DNA of 6,587 nt, from positions 1 through 6,587 of the forward strand of contig DAOUUT010000212.1 of the NCBI GenBank assembly GCA_030668025.1, read 5' to 3'. How positions within the stretch are numbered: the first letter of the stretch is position 1; each line of letters begins with the position of its first letter. The notes under the pieces are model-generated. The model ran no database searches. It saw only the letters and a program-made list of their open reading frames with translations, and was not told the origin of the DNA. The stretch comes from Promethearchaeota archaeon. GTDB lineage: Archaea; Asgardarchaeota; Lokiarchaeia; Sigynarchaeales; SOKP01. Below, one piece after another: positions 1 to 6,330 of this stretch. The position numbers and the translations under genes were made by a program.

Positions 1-355
1 CGCTGTTTTTACTGAGGGAGGATATAACCCTCGCGAACCTCAATGTTTTGAACCGATTGTTAAAAGTCCTGAAATGCCGGGTATTGGTATTTATTACGAT
101 AAAACTAATATACCTCAAGAAAATCCATCAACCGTAGCTCGATCTGCTATGATCAGAACCAAAACATGGAAACTCGTTATTCGAGATAGTGGGAAGGAAG
201 AGCTTTACGATTTAATGTACGATCCAAATGAAGCTAGTAATTTAATTGATATATACGCTTACGACAAAATTAAAGCCGATCTTAAAGAGAAACTTTTAAG
301 GTGGTATTTAAGAACTAGCGATAATGCTAATTGGAAACGTGAAAGAAACATTTAA
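1..355 (+). CDS. Sulfatase, C-terminal fragment (5' end outside window)
   Basis: The frame is open from base 2 to the TAA at 353-355 and gives 117 residues. The gene therefore starts upstream, and the ATG at 74 is internal. The pattern is that of the C-terminal part of type I sulfatases (alkaline phosphatase superfamily, hydrolysis of sulfate esters): an opening AVFTEGGYNPREP stretch, then AMIRTKTWKLVI, then the hallmark EELYDLMYDPNEASNLID near residues 62-79, where the chain returns to ELYDL..DP.E..NL. The formylglycine site (CxPxR or SxPxR) and the metal ligands lie in the missing N-terminal part, so activity, secretion and substrate cannot be judged. The next gene, 107 bases downstream on the same strand, is a sugar isomerase-like protein, which suggests a sulfated carbohydrate as substrate. 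The family call is firm; the substrate is inference. Confidence 0.85.
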   Translation, partial: AVFTEGGYNPREPQCFEPIVKSPEMPGIGIYYDKTNIPQENPSTVARSAMIRTKTWKLVIRDSGKEELYDLMYDPNEASNLIDIYAYDKIKADLKEKLLRWYLRTSDNANWKRERNI

Positions 356-370
356 TTAATTGGTTCAAAA

Positions 371-395
371 AGGTTTTTACAAAAATCTTATTTTT
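371..395 (+). terminator. Weak inverted repeat plus T-rich tail after the sulfatase gene
   Basis: AGGTTTTT (371-378) pairs almost perfectly (7 of 8) with AAAAATCT (381-388) and is followed by TATTTTT. It starts 16 bases after the sulfatase stop. This could be a transcription terminator, although in AT-rich DNA such a structure can arise by chance and archaeal termination mainly needs only the T-run. Confidence 0.35.
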
Positions 396-408
396 AAAGT
401 TTTTAAAG
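391..408. repeat. 9-bp tandem repeat, TTTTTAAAG x2
   Basis: Two adjacent identical copies, 391-399 and 400-408, lie in the spacer between the sulfatase and isomerase genes just upstream of a TATA-like stretch. They could be a regulator site or simple low-complexity duplication; nothing in the sequence decides this. Confidence 0.5.
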
Positions 409-410
409 TT

Positions 411-422
411 CAAAATATAATG
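411..422 (+). promoter_or_regulatory. Possible TATA box of the isomerase gene
   Basis: CAAAATATAATG is TATA-like and, with the usual archaeal 25-27 base spacing, predicts a transcript start near 443. That leaves a leader of about 20 bases before the ATG at 463, containing a weak GGTAGTGA match to the archaeal Shine-Dalgarno consensus (447-454). The same start point would also suit a near-leaderless TTG at 445, so it does not settle the start codon. Confidence 0.35.
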
Positions 423-462
423 ATTAAGTAATACAATTTTTTGATTGGTAGTGAATTTTAAA

Positions 463-1956
463 ATGAATAATAAAGATGTAAAAATAGAAGTTGTGTTTAT
501 AGGAAAACCACAATGGGAAGGTGGATGGCCTTATTTGGGGTTTGATAATAACAAAACGATAGATTCCATTAGAAAACATCTAAACGAGAAATTTAATAAA
601 ATTGAGTTTAACTATAATGAGATTATTACAACCTACGATAACGAATTAGTTAACCAGATTAAAAAAGATATCGAAGAGGCTGACGGGGTTATAATTTTTA
701 CGATAGGACATTATGGAGATCCAGGGATTGTTCAAGCTGGCATTGAATTTATTGAGAGTAAAAAGCCGGTAATATTAGCCAATTTTATTTATGCTGGAGA
801 CCATACATTCACAAAAATATTCTCAAGTGTTAAAGACAAGAATTATCGGCTATCTATTTTGTCTTCAAAAAATTTAGAAGATTTTGACAAGATGTTTGAG
901 AATATGTTTAATCTCATGCGTTTAAGAGGAAAAAGAGTACTGGTTTACGCTAAGGATGTCATTAAAATGAACTGGGATGTCATATTAGGGTTGTTTAATC
1001 CCGAACGAATGCGAATATCTAAAAATCATCCAGAGTTTTTGGATCAAATAGGTAAAATGAGTAGCGATAAGGAATTTGAATTTTATACCGATACAGTTGG
1101 TTTAGATCAAGCACACCAGTGGAGAAAGGATGAAGCACTTTATAAAGAAATATTAAAGAATGTATTCGAAATAGAAATGATTAGAGGAGATCCAGAGGAG
1201 ATTCTCAAATATTATAATGAGGTTAACACGGACCTAGCAAAAGAGATCGCTCAAAAATGGATTAAAAATGCTACGATAGTAGAGCCCACGGATAAAACCA
1301 TTTTAAATTCCGCAAAACTATATCTAGCTTTTAAAAATATCTTGAAAGACAAAGACATTGACATTATTACTCCCGATTGTGGCACATTCTTATTGTGCGG
1401 CGCGATTCCCGCTTATCCTTGCATGGCTTTTTTCGAATTAAGTAAAGAAGGAAAATATGGCATATGTGAGTCTGATATGGATTCGACCATAAGCTTTCTT
1501 TTTGGATTGTACTTAACTGGTAGACCAGGATATGTGTCCAACCACACGTTTGATATCAAAAAAAATCAAATCACATATATGCATTGTGTAGCTCCATGTA
1601 ATTTGCAAGGACCAGAGGGTCCACAAGCCCCTTATGATATCGTCTACCATGGTGAAACTCATTTTTTAGGTGCCTCGCCTCGCGTTAAATTTCCAATAGG
1701 GAAACCAGTAACGACTATTAAGATCAGCGTCTTTGAAAAAAAAATCTCAATCCGTACGGGAAAAATAATAGATAACATAGTGGATGAAAATGGCTGCGTT
1801 TGTAAAATGCTAGTAGAAAGCGATGTTGGAAAAATTATGGAAAACTATGATTGGGACGCATTTGGATGGCATAGGGTAACTTTTATAGGCGATTGGAAGG
1901 AGGATTTCATAAACGGAGCGAAAATTTTAGGCTTAGAAATAGTTGAAGATGATTAA
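463..1956 (+). CDS. L-fucose/L-arabinose isomerase superfamily protein
   Basis: A 497-residue cytosolic protein of the FucI/AraA-like ketol isomerase superfamily, which interconverts aldoses and ketoses with a divalent metal (usually Mn2+). An N-terminal Rossmann-like half (about 7-165) contains DGVIIFTIGHYGDPG (74-88). The C-terminal half carries the conserved core: PDCGTF (304-309), GICESDMDS (333-341), LTGRPGYVS (351-359), HCVAP (374-378) and a near-terminal WHR (469-471). E336, D338, H374 and H470 are the best candidates for metal or catalytic residues, by pattern only. It is shorter than E. coli FucI (about 590 residues), so it is a divergent branch and the sugar is not assignable. The ATG at 463 is preferred over the in-frame TTG at 445 because the added residues (MVVNFK) show no family resemblance and ATG has a weak GGTAGTGA ahead. 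It ends in tandem stops (TAATAA). Neighbours (sulfatase upstream, sugar symporter downstream) support a role in sugar breakdown. Confidence 0.8.
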   Translation: MNNKDVKIEVVFIGKPQWEGGWPYLGFDNNKTIDSIRKHLNEKFNKIEFNYNEIITTYDNELVNQIKKDIEEADGVIIFTIGHYGDPGIVQAGIEFIESKKPVILANFIYAGDHTFTKIFSSVKDKNYRLSILSSKNLEDFDKMFENMFNLMRLRGKRVLVYAKDVIKMNWDVILGLFNPERMRISKNHPEFLDQIGKMSSDKEFEFYTDTVGLDQAHQWRKDEALYKEILKNVFEIEMIRGDPEEILKYYNEVNTDLAKEIAQKWIKNATIVEPTDKTILNSAKLYLAFKNILKDKDIDIITPDCGTFLLCGAIPAYPCMAFFELSKEGKYGICESDMDSTISFLFGLYLTGRPGYVSNHTFDIKKNQITYMHCVAPCNLQGPEGPQAPYDIVYHGETHFLGASPRVKFPIGKPVTTIKISVFEKKISIRTGKIIDNIVDENGCVCKMLVESDVGKIMENYDWDAFGWHRVTFIGDWKEDFINGAKILGLEIVEDD

Positions 1957-1970
1957 TAAATTTGGCTTCT

Positions 1971-1981
1971 TACGCTTTTTT
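1971..1981 (+). terminator. T-run after the isomerase gene
   Basis: TACGCTTTTTT, with six T residues at 1976-1981, lies 15 bases past the isomerase stop. T-runs of this kind are sufficient for archaeal termination. With the 129-base spacer that follows, it suggests that the symporter gene has its own promoter. Confidence 0.4.
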
Positions 1982-1998
1982 ATTAAATCTTACCACAC

Positions 1999-2059
1999 GA
2001 AAAAGTAAAGATTAAAATATTGAATGATGTAATTTTAATTAAAAATTGATTTTTAAAAA
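1999..2059 (+). promoter_or_regulatory. Candidate promoter region of the GPH symporter gene
   Basis: Two TATA-like candidates are visible. ATTAAAATAT (2011-2020) follows the purine-rich CGAAAAAG (1999-2006) and would give a leader of about 40 bases. TTTTTAAAAA (2050-2059) would place the transcript start close to the ATG at 2086, making a leaderless message. No clear Shine-Dalgarno motif precedes the ATG, which favours the second. The 12-base perfect palindrome TTTTAATTAAAA (2033-2044) lies between them and could be an operator or chance in AT-rich DNA. Confidence 0.35.
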
Positions 2060-2085
2060 TTTTATTGAAATGTGAATTATTAAAA

Positions 2086-3450
2086 ATGACAGAATCTGTT
2101 AAACAATCTGATGGAATTAAAATACATTCGCGATTAGGACATTTACTGTATTCATTAGGCGCAGTACCCTCTGCCCTTCCATACAATATGATCAGTTCTT
2201 GGTTATTAGTTTTTTATACTTTATACGCTGGACTTTCCCTTATTGAATTTGGATTTCTACTCCTGTTCTATGGAATATGGAATGCTATCAACGACCCTTT
2301 AATTGGCTACTATATGGATAAATTGAAGCCAAAAAGAGGGCGTCGGGTACCATGGATTATCTATGGAACAATTCCAATGACGATAGGTTTTATGGCACTG
2401 TGGTGGGTCCCATATAGTGATACAGGCTTAGTCTTTCTTCACGGTTTTTTAATGCTTTTTTTATTTGATACGGGATTTACAATAACTATTACCGCTTGGA
2501 GCGCTTTATATACGGAAATGTATGAAGATGAGAGTGAAAGAGCTTCAGTAGTAGCTATAAAAGATACGATTGCATTTACATCGTCAATGATTGGAGTCAT
2601 GATTCCTTCGATGATCGCTGTAGCACTAGGTAGTTGGGCAATAGCAGGAGTTATTATGGGTATTACTATTCCAATTACAATGTATCTCTCTCTTCTAGGA
2701 ACAAAAGAGAGGAAAGAATTTCAAATAGATGAACCTTTACCAATACTTAAGGCATTTAAAGAAACATTTTCAAACAAACCATTCTTAATTGGATCAATAA
2801 CATACGCAATGCTTGATTTTTGTTTTGGTTTTACTTTAATGATTCTTCCTTTTTATGCAAGATTTATTCTAAATATGGAGGAGGGACTTGAAGGTTTTTC
2901 GATGATTGGAATAGCATTAGGAATTCTTGGTGGCGTCCCATTATGGTGGAAAATTTATGGAAAAAAAGGACCAAAGTTTGGCTTAACTCTCTCAATGATC
3001 ATATTTTGTATTGGTATGATACCACTCTTTCTAGCAGAAGATTTTATTAGTTTAACAATTATTGGACTTTTTCCTGGAATTGGAATTAGTGGAGTATTAA
3101 TGACTGAACCAGTAATTTCCGCGGCAATAGATTACGATGAAATAAAGACAGGAAAAAGACGAGAAGCAACATATGGAGGGATTGGAGCCTTTATTGCTAG
3201 ATTATCAATGATTTTTTCTGCTATAGCCTTAATAATTGTTCAGTTAATTACCGGATTTGATACTCAATTAGAAACTCAAACATCTGAAGCATTACTTGGG
3301 TTAAGGCTTTCAATGTCAATTGTTCCTGCTATTGGTCTTTTAATTGGGTTAATAATTTTTAAATTCTATCCATTAAATTACAAAAAATTCACTGAGCAGC
3401 AAGAGAAATTAAAAATACTTCATGAAGAACGATTAAAAAAATTAAAGTGA
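2086..3450 (+). CDS. GPH (MelB-type) sugar:cation symporter, MFS
   Basis: A 454-residue integral membrane protein with about 12 hydrophobic segments, belonging to the glycoside-pentoside-hexuronide:cation symporter family (MFS), which imports sugars or glycosides with H+ or Na+. The signature is WNAINDPLIGYYMD (65-78) followed by KRGRRVPW (83-90), matching the helix II and loop 2-3 motif of MelB. Against MelB from memory, the Asp59 equivalent is present (D70), but the Asp55 position is N66, and the sugar-binding aspartates of helices I and IV appear absent (near A30 and T134). An alpha-galactoside is thus unlikely. EDESERA (147-153) matches the conserved loop after helix IV. The C-terminal tail from about 432 is charged and Lys-rich. 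I chose the ATG at 2086 over the in-frame TTG at 2065, which adds only MKCELLK. It lies downstream of the isomerase on the same strand and convergent with the GH172-like gene, fitting uptake of the substrate they process. Confidence 0.85.
   Translation: MTESVKQSDGIKIHSRLGHLLYSLGAVPSALPYNMISSWLLVFYTLYAGLSLIEFGFLLLFYGIWNAINDPLIGYYMDKLKPKRGRRVPWIIYGTIPMTIGFMALWWVPYSDTGLVFLHGFLMLFLFDTGFTITITAWSALYTEMYEDESERASVVAIKDTIAFTSSMIGVMIPSMIAVALGSWAIAGVIMGITIPITMYLSLLGTKERKEFQIDEPLPILKAFKETFSNKPFLIGSITYAMLDFCFGFTLMILPFYARFILNMEEGLEGFSMIGIALGILGGVPLWWKIYGKKGPKFGLTLSMIIFCIGMIPLFLAEDFISLTIIGLFPGIGISGVLMTEPVISAAIDYDEIKTGKRREATYGGIGAFIARLSMIFSAIALIIVQLITGFDTQLETQTSEALLGLRLSMSIVPAIGLLIGLIIFKFYPLNYKKFTEQQEKLKILHEERLKKLK
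3435..3441 (-). terminator. T-run on the minus strand after the GH172-like gene
   Basis: Seven A residues on the plus strand read as a seven-T run on the minus strand, 40 bases past the stop of the minus-strand gene. The run lies inside the 3' end of the convergent symporter gene, so transcripts from the two genes would overlap at their tails. Confidence 0.3.
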
Positions 3451-3468
3451 ATTTAATCTAAATTTTCA

Positions 3469-3476
3469 TTTTTTTT
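3469..3476 (+). terminator. T-run after the symporter gene
   Basis: An eight-T run in the 30-base convergent gap, 18 bases after the symporter stop codon, is a typical archaeal intrinsic termination signal with no hairpin needed. Confidence 0.5.
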
Positions 3477-3480
3477 AAGA

Positions 3481-4530
3481 TTATATTTCTTTAGGTTCTT
3501 CTCTAGGTAATCTATCGTTAACTACCGGAAAAGATTTGAATTTCTGATGTGGTTCTGCTTGATACCAGTAAGCTGTTGAAGACCAATCGTCTGATCTTTG
3601 ATTCGCGTGACCGTGCTCTATCTTTACTTTAATATTTTTATGAAAATATATTGGATCTTCAATGTGATACCGATAATAGGATATTTTTCCGCTCCAATTT
3701 TTACCTCCCGGCAATGGAATTCCAAAGTAGGGCGAGCAATAGTATTGAGTTGGGCACCACGATGTGCAAAAATAATCTTCAGTGCCAGTTCCATAAAGAA
3801 TAATTTCACCGTCATCGATCTCTATGTAATCGTCTCCTTCCCCAGGCCAATTGTGCTTCTCAGTTTCATACAAATTATGAATGTCTAAATGAAATCCAAC
3901 GAAATGGCCTTCACCTTCAGCGTTCATAACAAAATAATCTTTCTCGTGCGTAGGATTCTTTTTAAAATTGAATTCCACTTTCTTCTTTTTATAATCACTT
4001 CCTTCACATGGATTTACGCGATTCCAAAATACGTGAAATCTACCATAAGTAGAGTCTAACGCGTTATATTCTTCGTAATCAACATAAAAATAAACTACCA
4101 AGGCGACATCGCTTTCGTTTTCAATTTCTATTCGAGCTCGTTTTGAAAACGGCATTGGGAAAAAACAATTAAATCCTTTTCCGTCCTCTGGTCCCATAGA
4201 AAGCGGTAGACTCCAAAAATTTACGGTTTTTGCATGCCCTACCCCAAAAAAGTCACCTATTGGGCACTCTACTGAAGTGTGCTCTTCGTTATCCCACCAC
4301 ATTCTAATAACTGTTTTTCTCAAGTAATAAGGATCTCCCGAGGCAATCGTCATCCAGATGTGTTTTATCATTCCAGCGCTTTCTATGTTACAAATTTCCC
4401 TTATTTCATTGGCTTTGAATGTAAAGAAATCAGCATTTGCCCCAGTTTTATCGTAACTAGAAATTCTTTTTCTCTTCACATCTTTCCTAATCTGGGCTAA
4501 ATTTGATAAAGAATTAAATCCAAACTCCAT
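3481..4530 (-). CDS. DUF2961 / GH172-like putative glycoside hydrolase
   Basis: A 349-residue protein with the DUF2961 pattern, a double jelly-roll fold now partly classed as glycoside hydrolase family 172, whose known members cut alpha-D-fructofuranosyl or D-arabinofuranosyl linkages. Visible family blocks are GMIKHIWMTI (53-62), RMWWDNEEHTSVECPIGDFF (76-95), WPGEGDDYIEIDDGE (228-242), GTGTEDYF (247-254), SPYFGIPL (266-273), YRYHIEDPI (286-294), EHG (305-307) and DDWSSTAYWYQ (314-324). E231 and E251 are 20 residues apart, close to the spacing I recall for the catalytic pair of a characterised GH172, so they are my candidates; this is inference. There is no signal peptide or membrane segment, so it should act in the cytosol on imported sugar. 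Length suits a single-domain member. AAGGGAT sits four bases before the ATG. It is convergent with the symporter and divergent from the next MFS gene. The family is confident; substrate is unknown. Confidence 0.85.
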   Translation of the reverse strand: MEFGFNSLSNLAQIRKDVKRKRISSYDKTGANADFFTFKANEIREICNIESAGMIKHIWMTIASGDPYYLRKTVIRMWWDNEEHTSVECPIGDFFGVGHAKTVNFWSLPLSMGPEDGKGFNCFFPMPFSKRARIEIENESDVALVVYFYVDYEEYNALDSTYGRFHVFWNRVNPCEGSDYKKKKVEFNFKKNPTHEKDYFVMNAEGEGHFVGFHLDIHNLYETEKHNWPGEGDDYIEIDDGEIILYGTGTEDYFCTSWCPTQYYCSPYFGIPLPGGKNWSGKISYYRYHIEDPIYFHKNIKVKIEHGHANQRSDDWSSTAYWYQAEPHQKFKSFPVVNDRLPREEPKEI

Positions 4531-4534
4531 TATT

Positions 4535-4541
4535 ATCCCTT
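4535..4541 (-). promoter_or_regulatory. Ribosome binding site of the GH172-like gene
   Basis: On the minus strand AAGGGAT lies four bases before the ATG at 4530. It partly matches the archaeal GGAGGTGAT consensus and supports this start. TATA-like stretches further up (4549-4556 and 4562-4575) are weak and I do not choose between them. Confidence 0.45.
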
Positions 4542-4600
4542 TTTTCCAAATTAATAACTAAGATTATGTAAATATGAGTATTAAAAGTTTAAAATATTGC

Positions 4601-4620
4601 GAAAAATAACTTTAAATTTA
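4601..4620 (+). promoter_or_regulatory. BRE/TATA promoter of the DHA1-like MFS gene, leaderless
   Basis: GAAAAA (4601-4606) looks like a TFB recognition element and is followed by TTTAAATTTA (4611-4620), a TATA-like box. Its centre is about 26 bases before the ATG at 4641, so transcription should begin at or next to the start codon. No Shine-Dalgarno sequence is present before that ATG (TATCAAATAA), in agreement with a leaderless message. Confidence 0.55.
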
Positions 4621-4640
4621 TTTCTTAATTTATCAAATAA

Positions 4641-5870
4641 ATGGGGATTAAAACTAAGGATAATTTAAAGAGTTCAAAGAGCAATTTTGGAAAGCATGTA
4701 AAAATTTTACTTTGTGTTGTCTTAATGGGAGTATTTTTTAGAAATTTAGGAATAAGCGTAGTTAATATTGGGTTACCTTCTTTTATTATAGACCTCTCTG
4801 GAACACTTACCGCTTATGGAATCGTAATAGGAATTTTTGCTGTAACGCAAGCATTGTTTCAATTTCCATTCGCTGCTGCCTCTGATAAGTATGGTAGAAG
4901 ATTAGTAGTATTTATCGGATTGATTATATACATAATTGGAACTTTTTTATGTTTTATCGCTCAGGACATTGTTCAACTTATAATCTTTAGAGCAATTCAG
5001 GGGGCAGGTGCTTATACATCCATTTTACAAGCAATTATTGGTGATATTTATGAGAAAGAAGAGCACGGAAAAGGAATGGGGTTATACGCGTTATCGATGT
5101 CCTTAGGTACTTTTGGAGGCATAGTTATCGGGGGATACATCTCTTCATATTTCGGGTTTAGGAATATATTTTCTATTTCGGGGGTTTTAACAATAATATC
5201 TGGTGTAGTTATGATTATTTTCTTGAAAGAAAAGGAAAATAAACCCAATTTAGAAAGTCCTAAAAATGAGAATAAAATGACGCTAAATTTAGCAAATGTA
5301 AAAATCTTATTACAAGAAAGGCAGTTTATAATTACTATATTTTTAAATAGCGTAAGATGGTTTATATTTGGAGGAATTATGGCATATTTAATTTGGGTCT
5401 TACAGGTCCAATTTATTTTGGACGAAATTCAAACGAGCTATGTTTTAATTCTTATCGTAGCGGCTTACGTAACTTTTGTAGTTATCTCTGGTAGATTAAC
5501 AGATCGTCATAGTCCAAGAAAAATGATGTTGGTGGGGCAGATAATTGTTATCTTTTTTTCTCTTTCGTTCTTGACTAGTATTGTTTTTAATCTGATTGTG
5601 TTTTTAATTATTACGACATTAGTTGGGATAGGGTTAGCGTTATACGAACCAGCAGGAAACACATTACTATTAAATATTATCGAAAAAATTGACCCGGATT
5701 TAAAAGGTACGGGCATCGGATTAAACAACGCTATAGGATTTTTGTGTAGCGCAATTGGACCAATTGTTATTAGTTTTTTAGGGGAAATCGATGTATTTTT
5801 ACCCTTTCACTTAATTAATGGTTTAGTAATTATAACATTCTTTATAACTTTAAAATTAGTAAAGAAATGA
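4641..5870 (+). CDS. DHA1-like 12-helix MFS transporter
   Basis: A 409-residue membrane protein of the major facilitator superfamily, resembling the drug:H+ antiporter 1 group. A short basic N-terminus (1-20) precedes about 12 hydrophobic segments, with a hydrophilic mid-loop near 196-227 dividing the two six-helix halves. Motif A is present in the loop after helix 2 (AAASDKYGRRLVVF, 78-91), and its degenerate repeat SGRLTDRHSPRK (283-294) is in the second half. Helix 4 carries FRAIQGAGAY (116-125), the motif B arginine region. GTFGGIVIGGYI (156-167) lies where motif C would be in antiporters, but it lacks the usual G-P, so export is likely rather than certain. A charged GDIYEKEEHGKGMG loop (134-147) follows helix 4. 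Substrate is unknown. The ATG is the first in frame and sits at the predicted transcription start. It is divergent from the GH172-like gene and convergent with yjbQ; there is no clear tie to sugar use. Confidence 0.85.
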   Translation: MGIKTKDNLKSSKSNFGKHVKILLCVVLMGVFFRNLGISVVNIGLPSFIIDLSGTLTAYGIVIGIFAVTQALFQFPFAAASDKYGRRLVVFIGLIIYIIGTFLCFIAQDIVQLIIFRAIQGAGAYTSILQAIIGDIYEKEEHGKGMGLYALSMSLGTFGGIVIGGYISSYFGFRNIFSISGVLTIISGVVMIIFLKEKENKPNLESPKNENKMTLNLANVKILLQERQFIITIFLNSVRWFIFGGIMAYLIWVLQVQFILDEIQTSYVLILIVAAYVTFVVISGRLTDRHSPRKMMLVGQIIVIFFSLSFLTSIVFNLIVFLIITTLVGIGLALYEPAGNTLLLNIIEKIDPDLKGTGIGLNNAIGFLCSAIGPIVISFLGEIDVFLPFHLINGLVIITFFITLKLVKK

Positions 5871-5892
5871 TGGATAATTTATTGATATTATT

Positions 5893-6315
5893 TTAATTAA
5901 TTTCTCCTTGAATTTGGACAAAGACTTTTCTGTTTCGCGGGCCGTCATATTCTGCAAACATTACCCCTTGCCATGTTCCAAGCATTAATTTACCTTCATG
6001 AATTAATAATTCTAATGAGTGTCCTGTTAAAGAGCATTTGACATGCGCGTCTGAATTACCCTCCATATGTCTAAATGAACATCCTAAACTTCCGCCTTTT
6101 GGTATCAATTTGCTCAAATAATTAGAAATATCTTTCATAACAGAGGGATCTGCGTTCTCATTAATGGTTATTCCCGCAGTTGTATGAGGTACAAATACGC
6201 GGCATACACCTTCATTTATACCCGAACTCCTTACAATCTTTCTAATTTCATTTGTAATTTCTAGTAAAACTTCTCTTTCTGGGGTTTTTACTCTAAATTC
6301 TTCAAACACAATCAT
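5893..6315 (-). CDS. yjbQ: YjbQ/UPF0047 family protein
   Basis: A complete 140-residue small cytosolic protein of the YjbQ family (UPF0047), found widely in bacteria and archaea. The two family signatures are intact: VFVPHTTAGITINENADPSV (40-59) and HMEGNSDAHVKCSLTG (83-98), followed by LGTWQGVMFAEYDGPRNRKV (112-131). H44, H83, E85, D89 and H91 are the conserved polar residues thought to form the metal or active site pocket. E. coli YjbQ has been reported to have weak thiamine phosphate synthase activity, but the physiological role is unsettled, so the biochemical function here is open. The start is backed by GGTGATT just upstream. It lies 38 bases after the crotonase gene on the same strand and 22 bases from the convergent MFS gene. 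Co-transcription with the crotonase is possible, but a duplicated TATA-like element suggests its own promoter. Confidence 0.93.
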   Translation of the reverse strand: MIVFEEFRVKTPEREVLLEITNEIRKIVRSSGINEGVCRVFVPHTTAGITINENADPSVMKDISNYLSKLIPKGGSLGCSFRHMEGNSDAHVKCSLTGHSLELLIHEGKLMLGTWQGVMFAEYDGPRNRKVFVQIQGEIN

Positions 6316-6317
6316 CT

Positions 6318-6324
6318 AATCACC
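6318..6324 (-). promoter_or_regulatory. Ribosome binding site of yjbQ
   Basis: GGTGATT on the minus strand is an exact match to the 3' part of the archaeal GGAGGTGAT consensus. It is only two bases before the ATG, closer than usual, but no other in-frame start fits better. Confidence 0.55.
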
Positions 6325-6330
6325 ATATTC

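Noticed and set aside
74..76. ATG 74 as the start of a small 93-residue protein
   Set aside because: The frame continues open to the window edge with matching sulfatase sequence, so this is an internal methionine.
1983..2186. Minus-strand open frame of 67 codons across the isomerase-symporter spacer
   Set aside because: It overlaps the well-supported start of the symporter gene, has no recognisable motif, and its end lies in AT-rich spacer.
3748..3768. Cysteines 255, 259 and 265 next to the GTGTEDYF block, possible metal site
   Set aside because: Related DUF2961 proteins as I recall them often have Cys in this stretch, and the spacing matches no known metal motif.
3598..3888. Plus-strand open frame of 96 codons inside the GH172-like gene
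   Set aside because: It is antisense to conserved GH172 blocks; its hydrophobic look comes from reading the opposite strand.
4584..4614. AAAGTT and AACTTT inverted repeat in the divergent spacer, possible shared operator
   Set aside because: Six-base AT-rich arms at this spacing are expected by chance, and the second arm is part of the TATA-like box.
5048..5248. Minus-strand open frames within the DHA1-like MFS gene (also 5507-5728)
   Set aside because: They are opposite the membrane-segment codons of a clear MFS gene and have no motif of their own.
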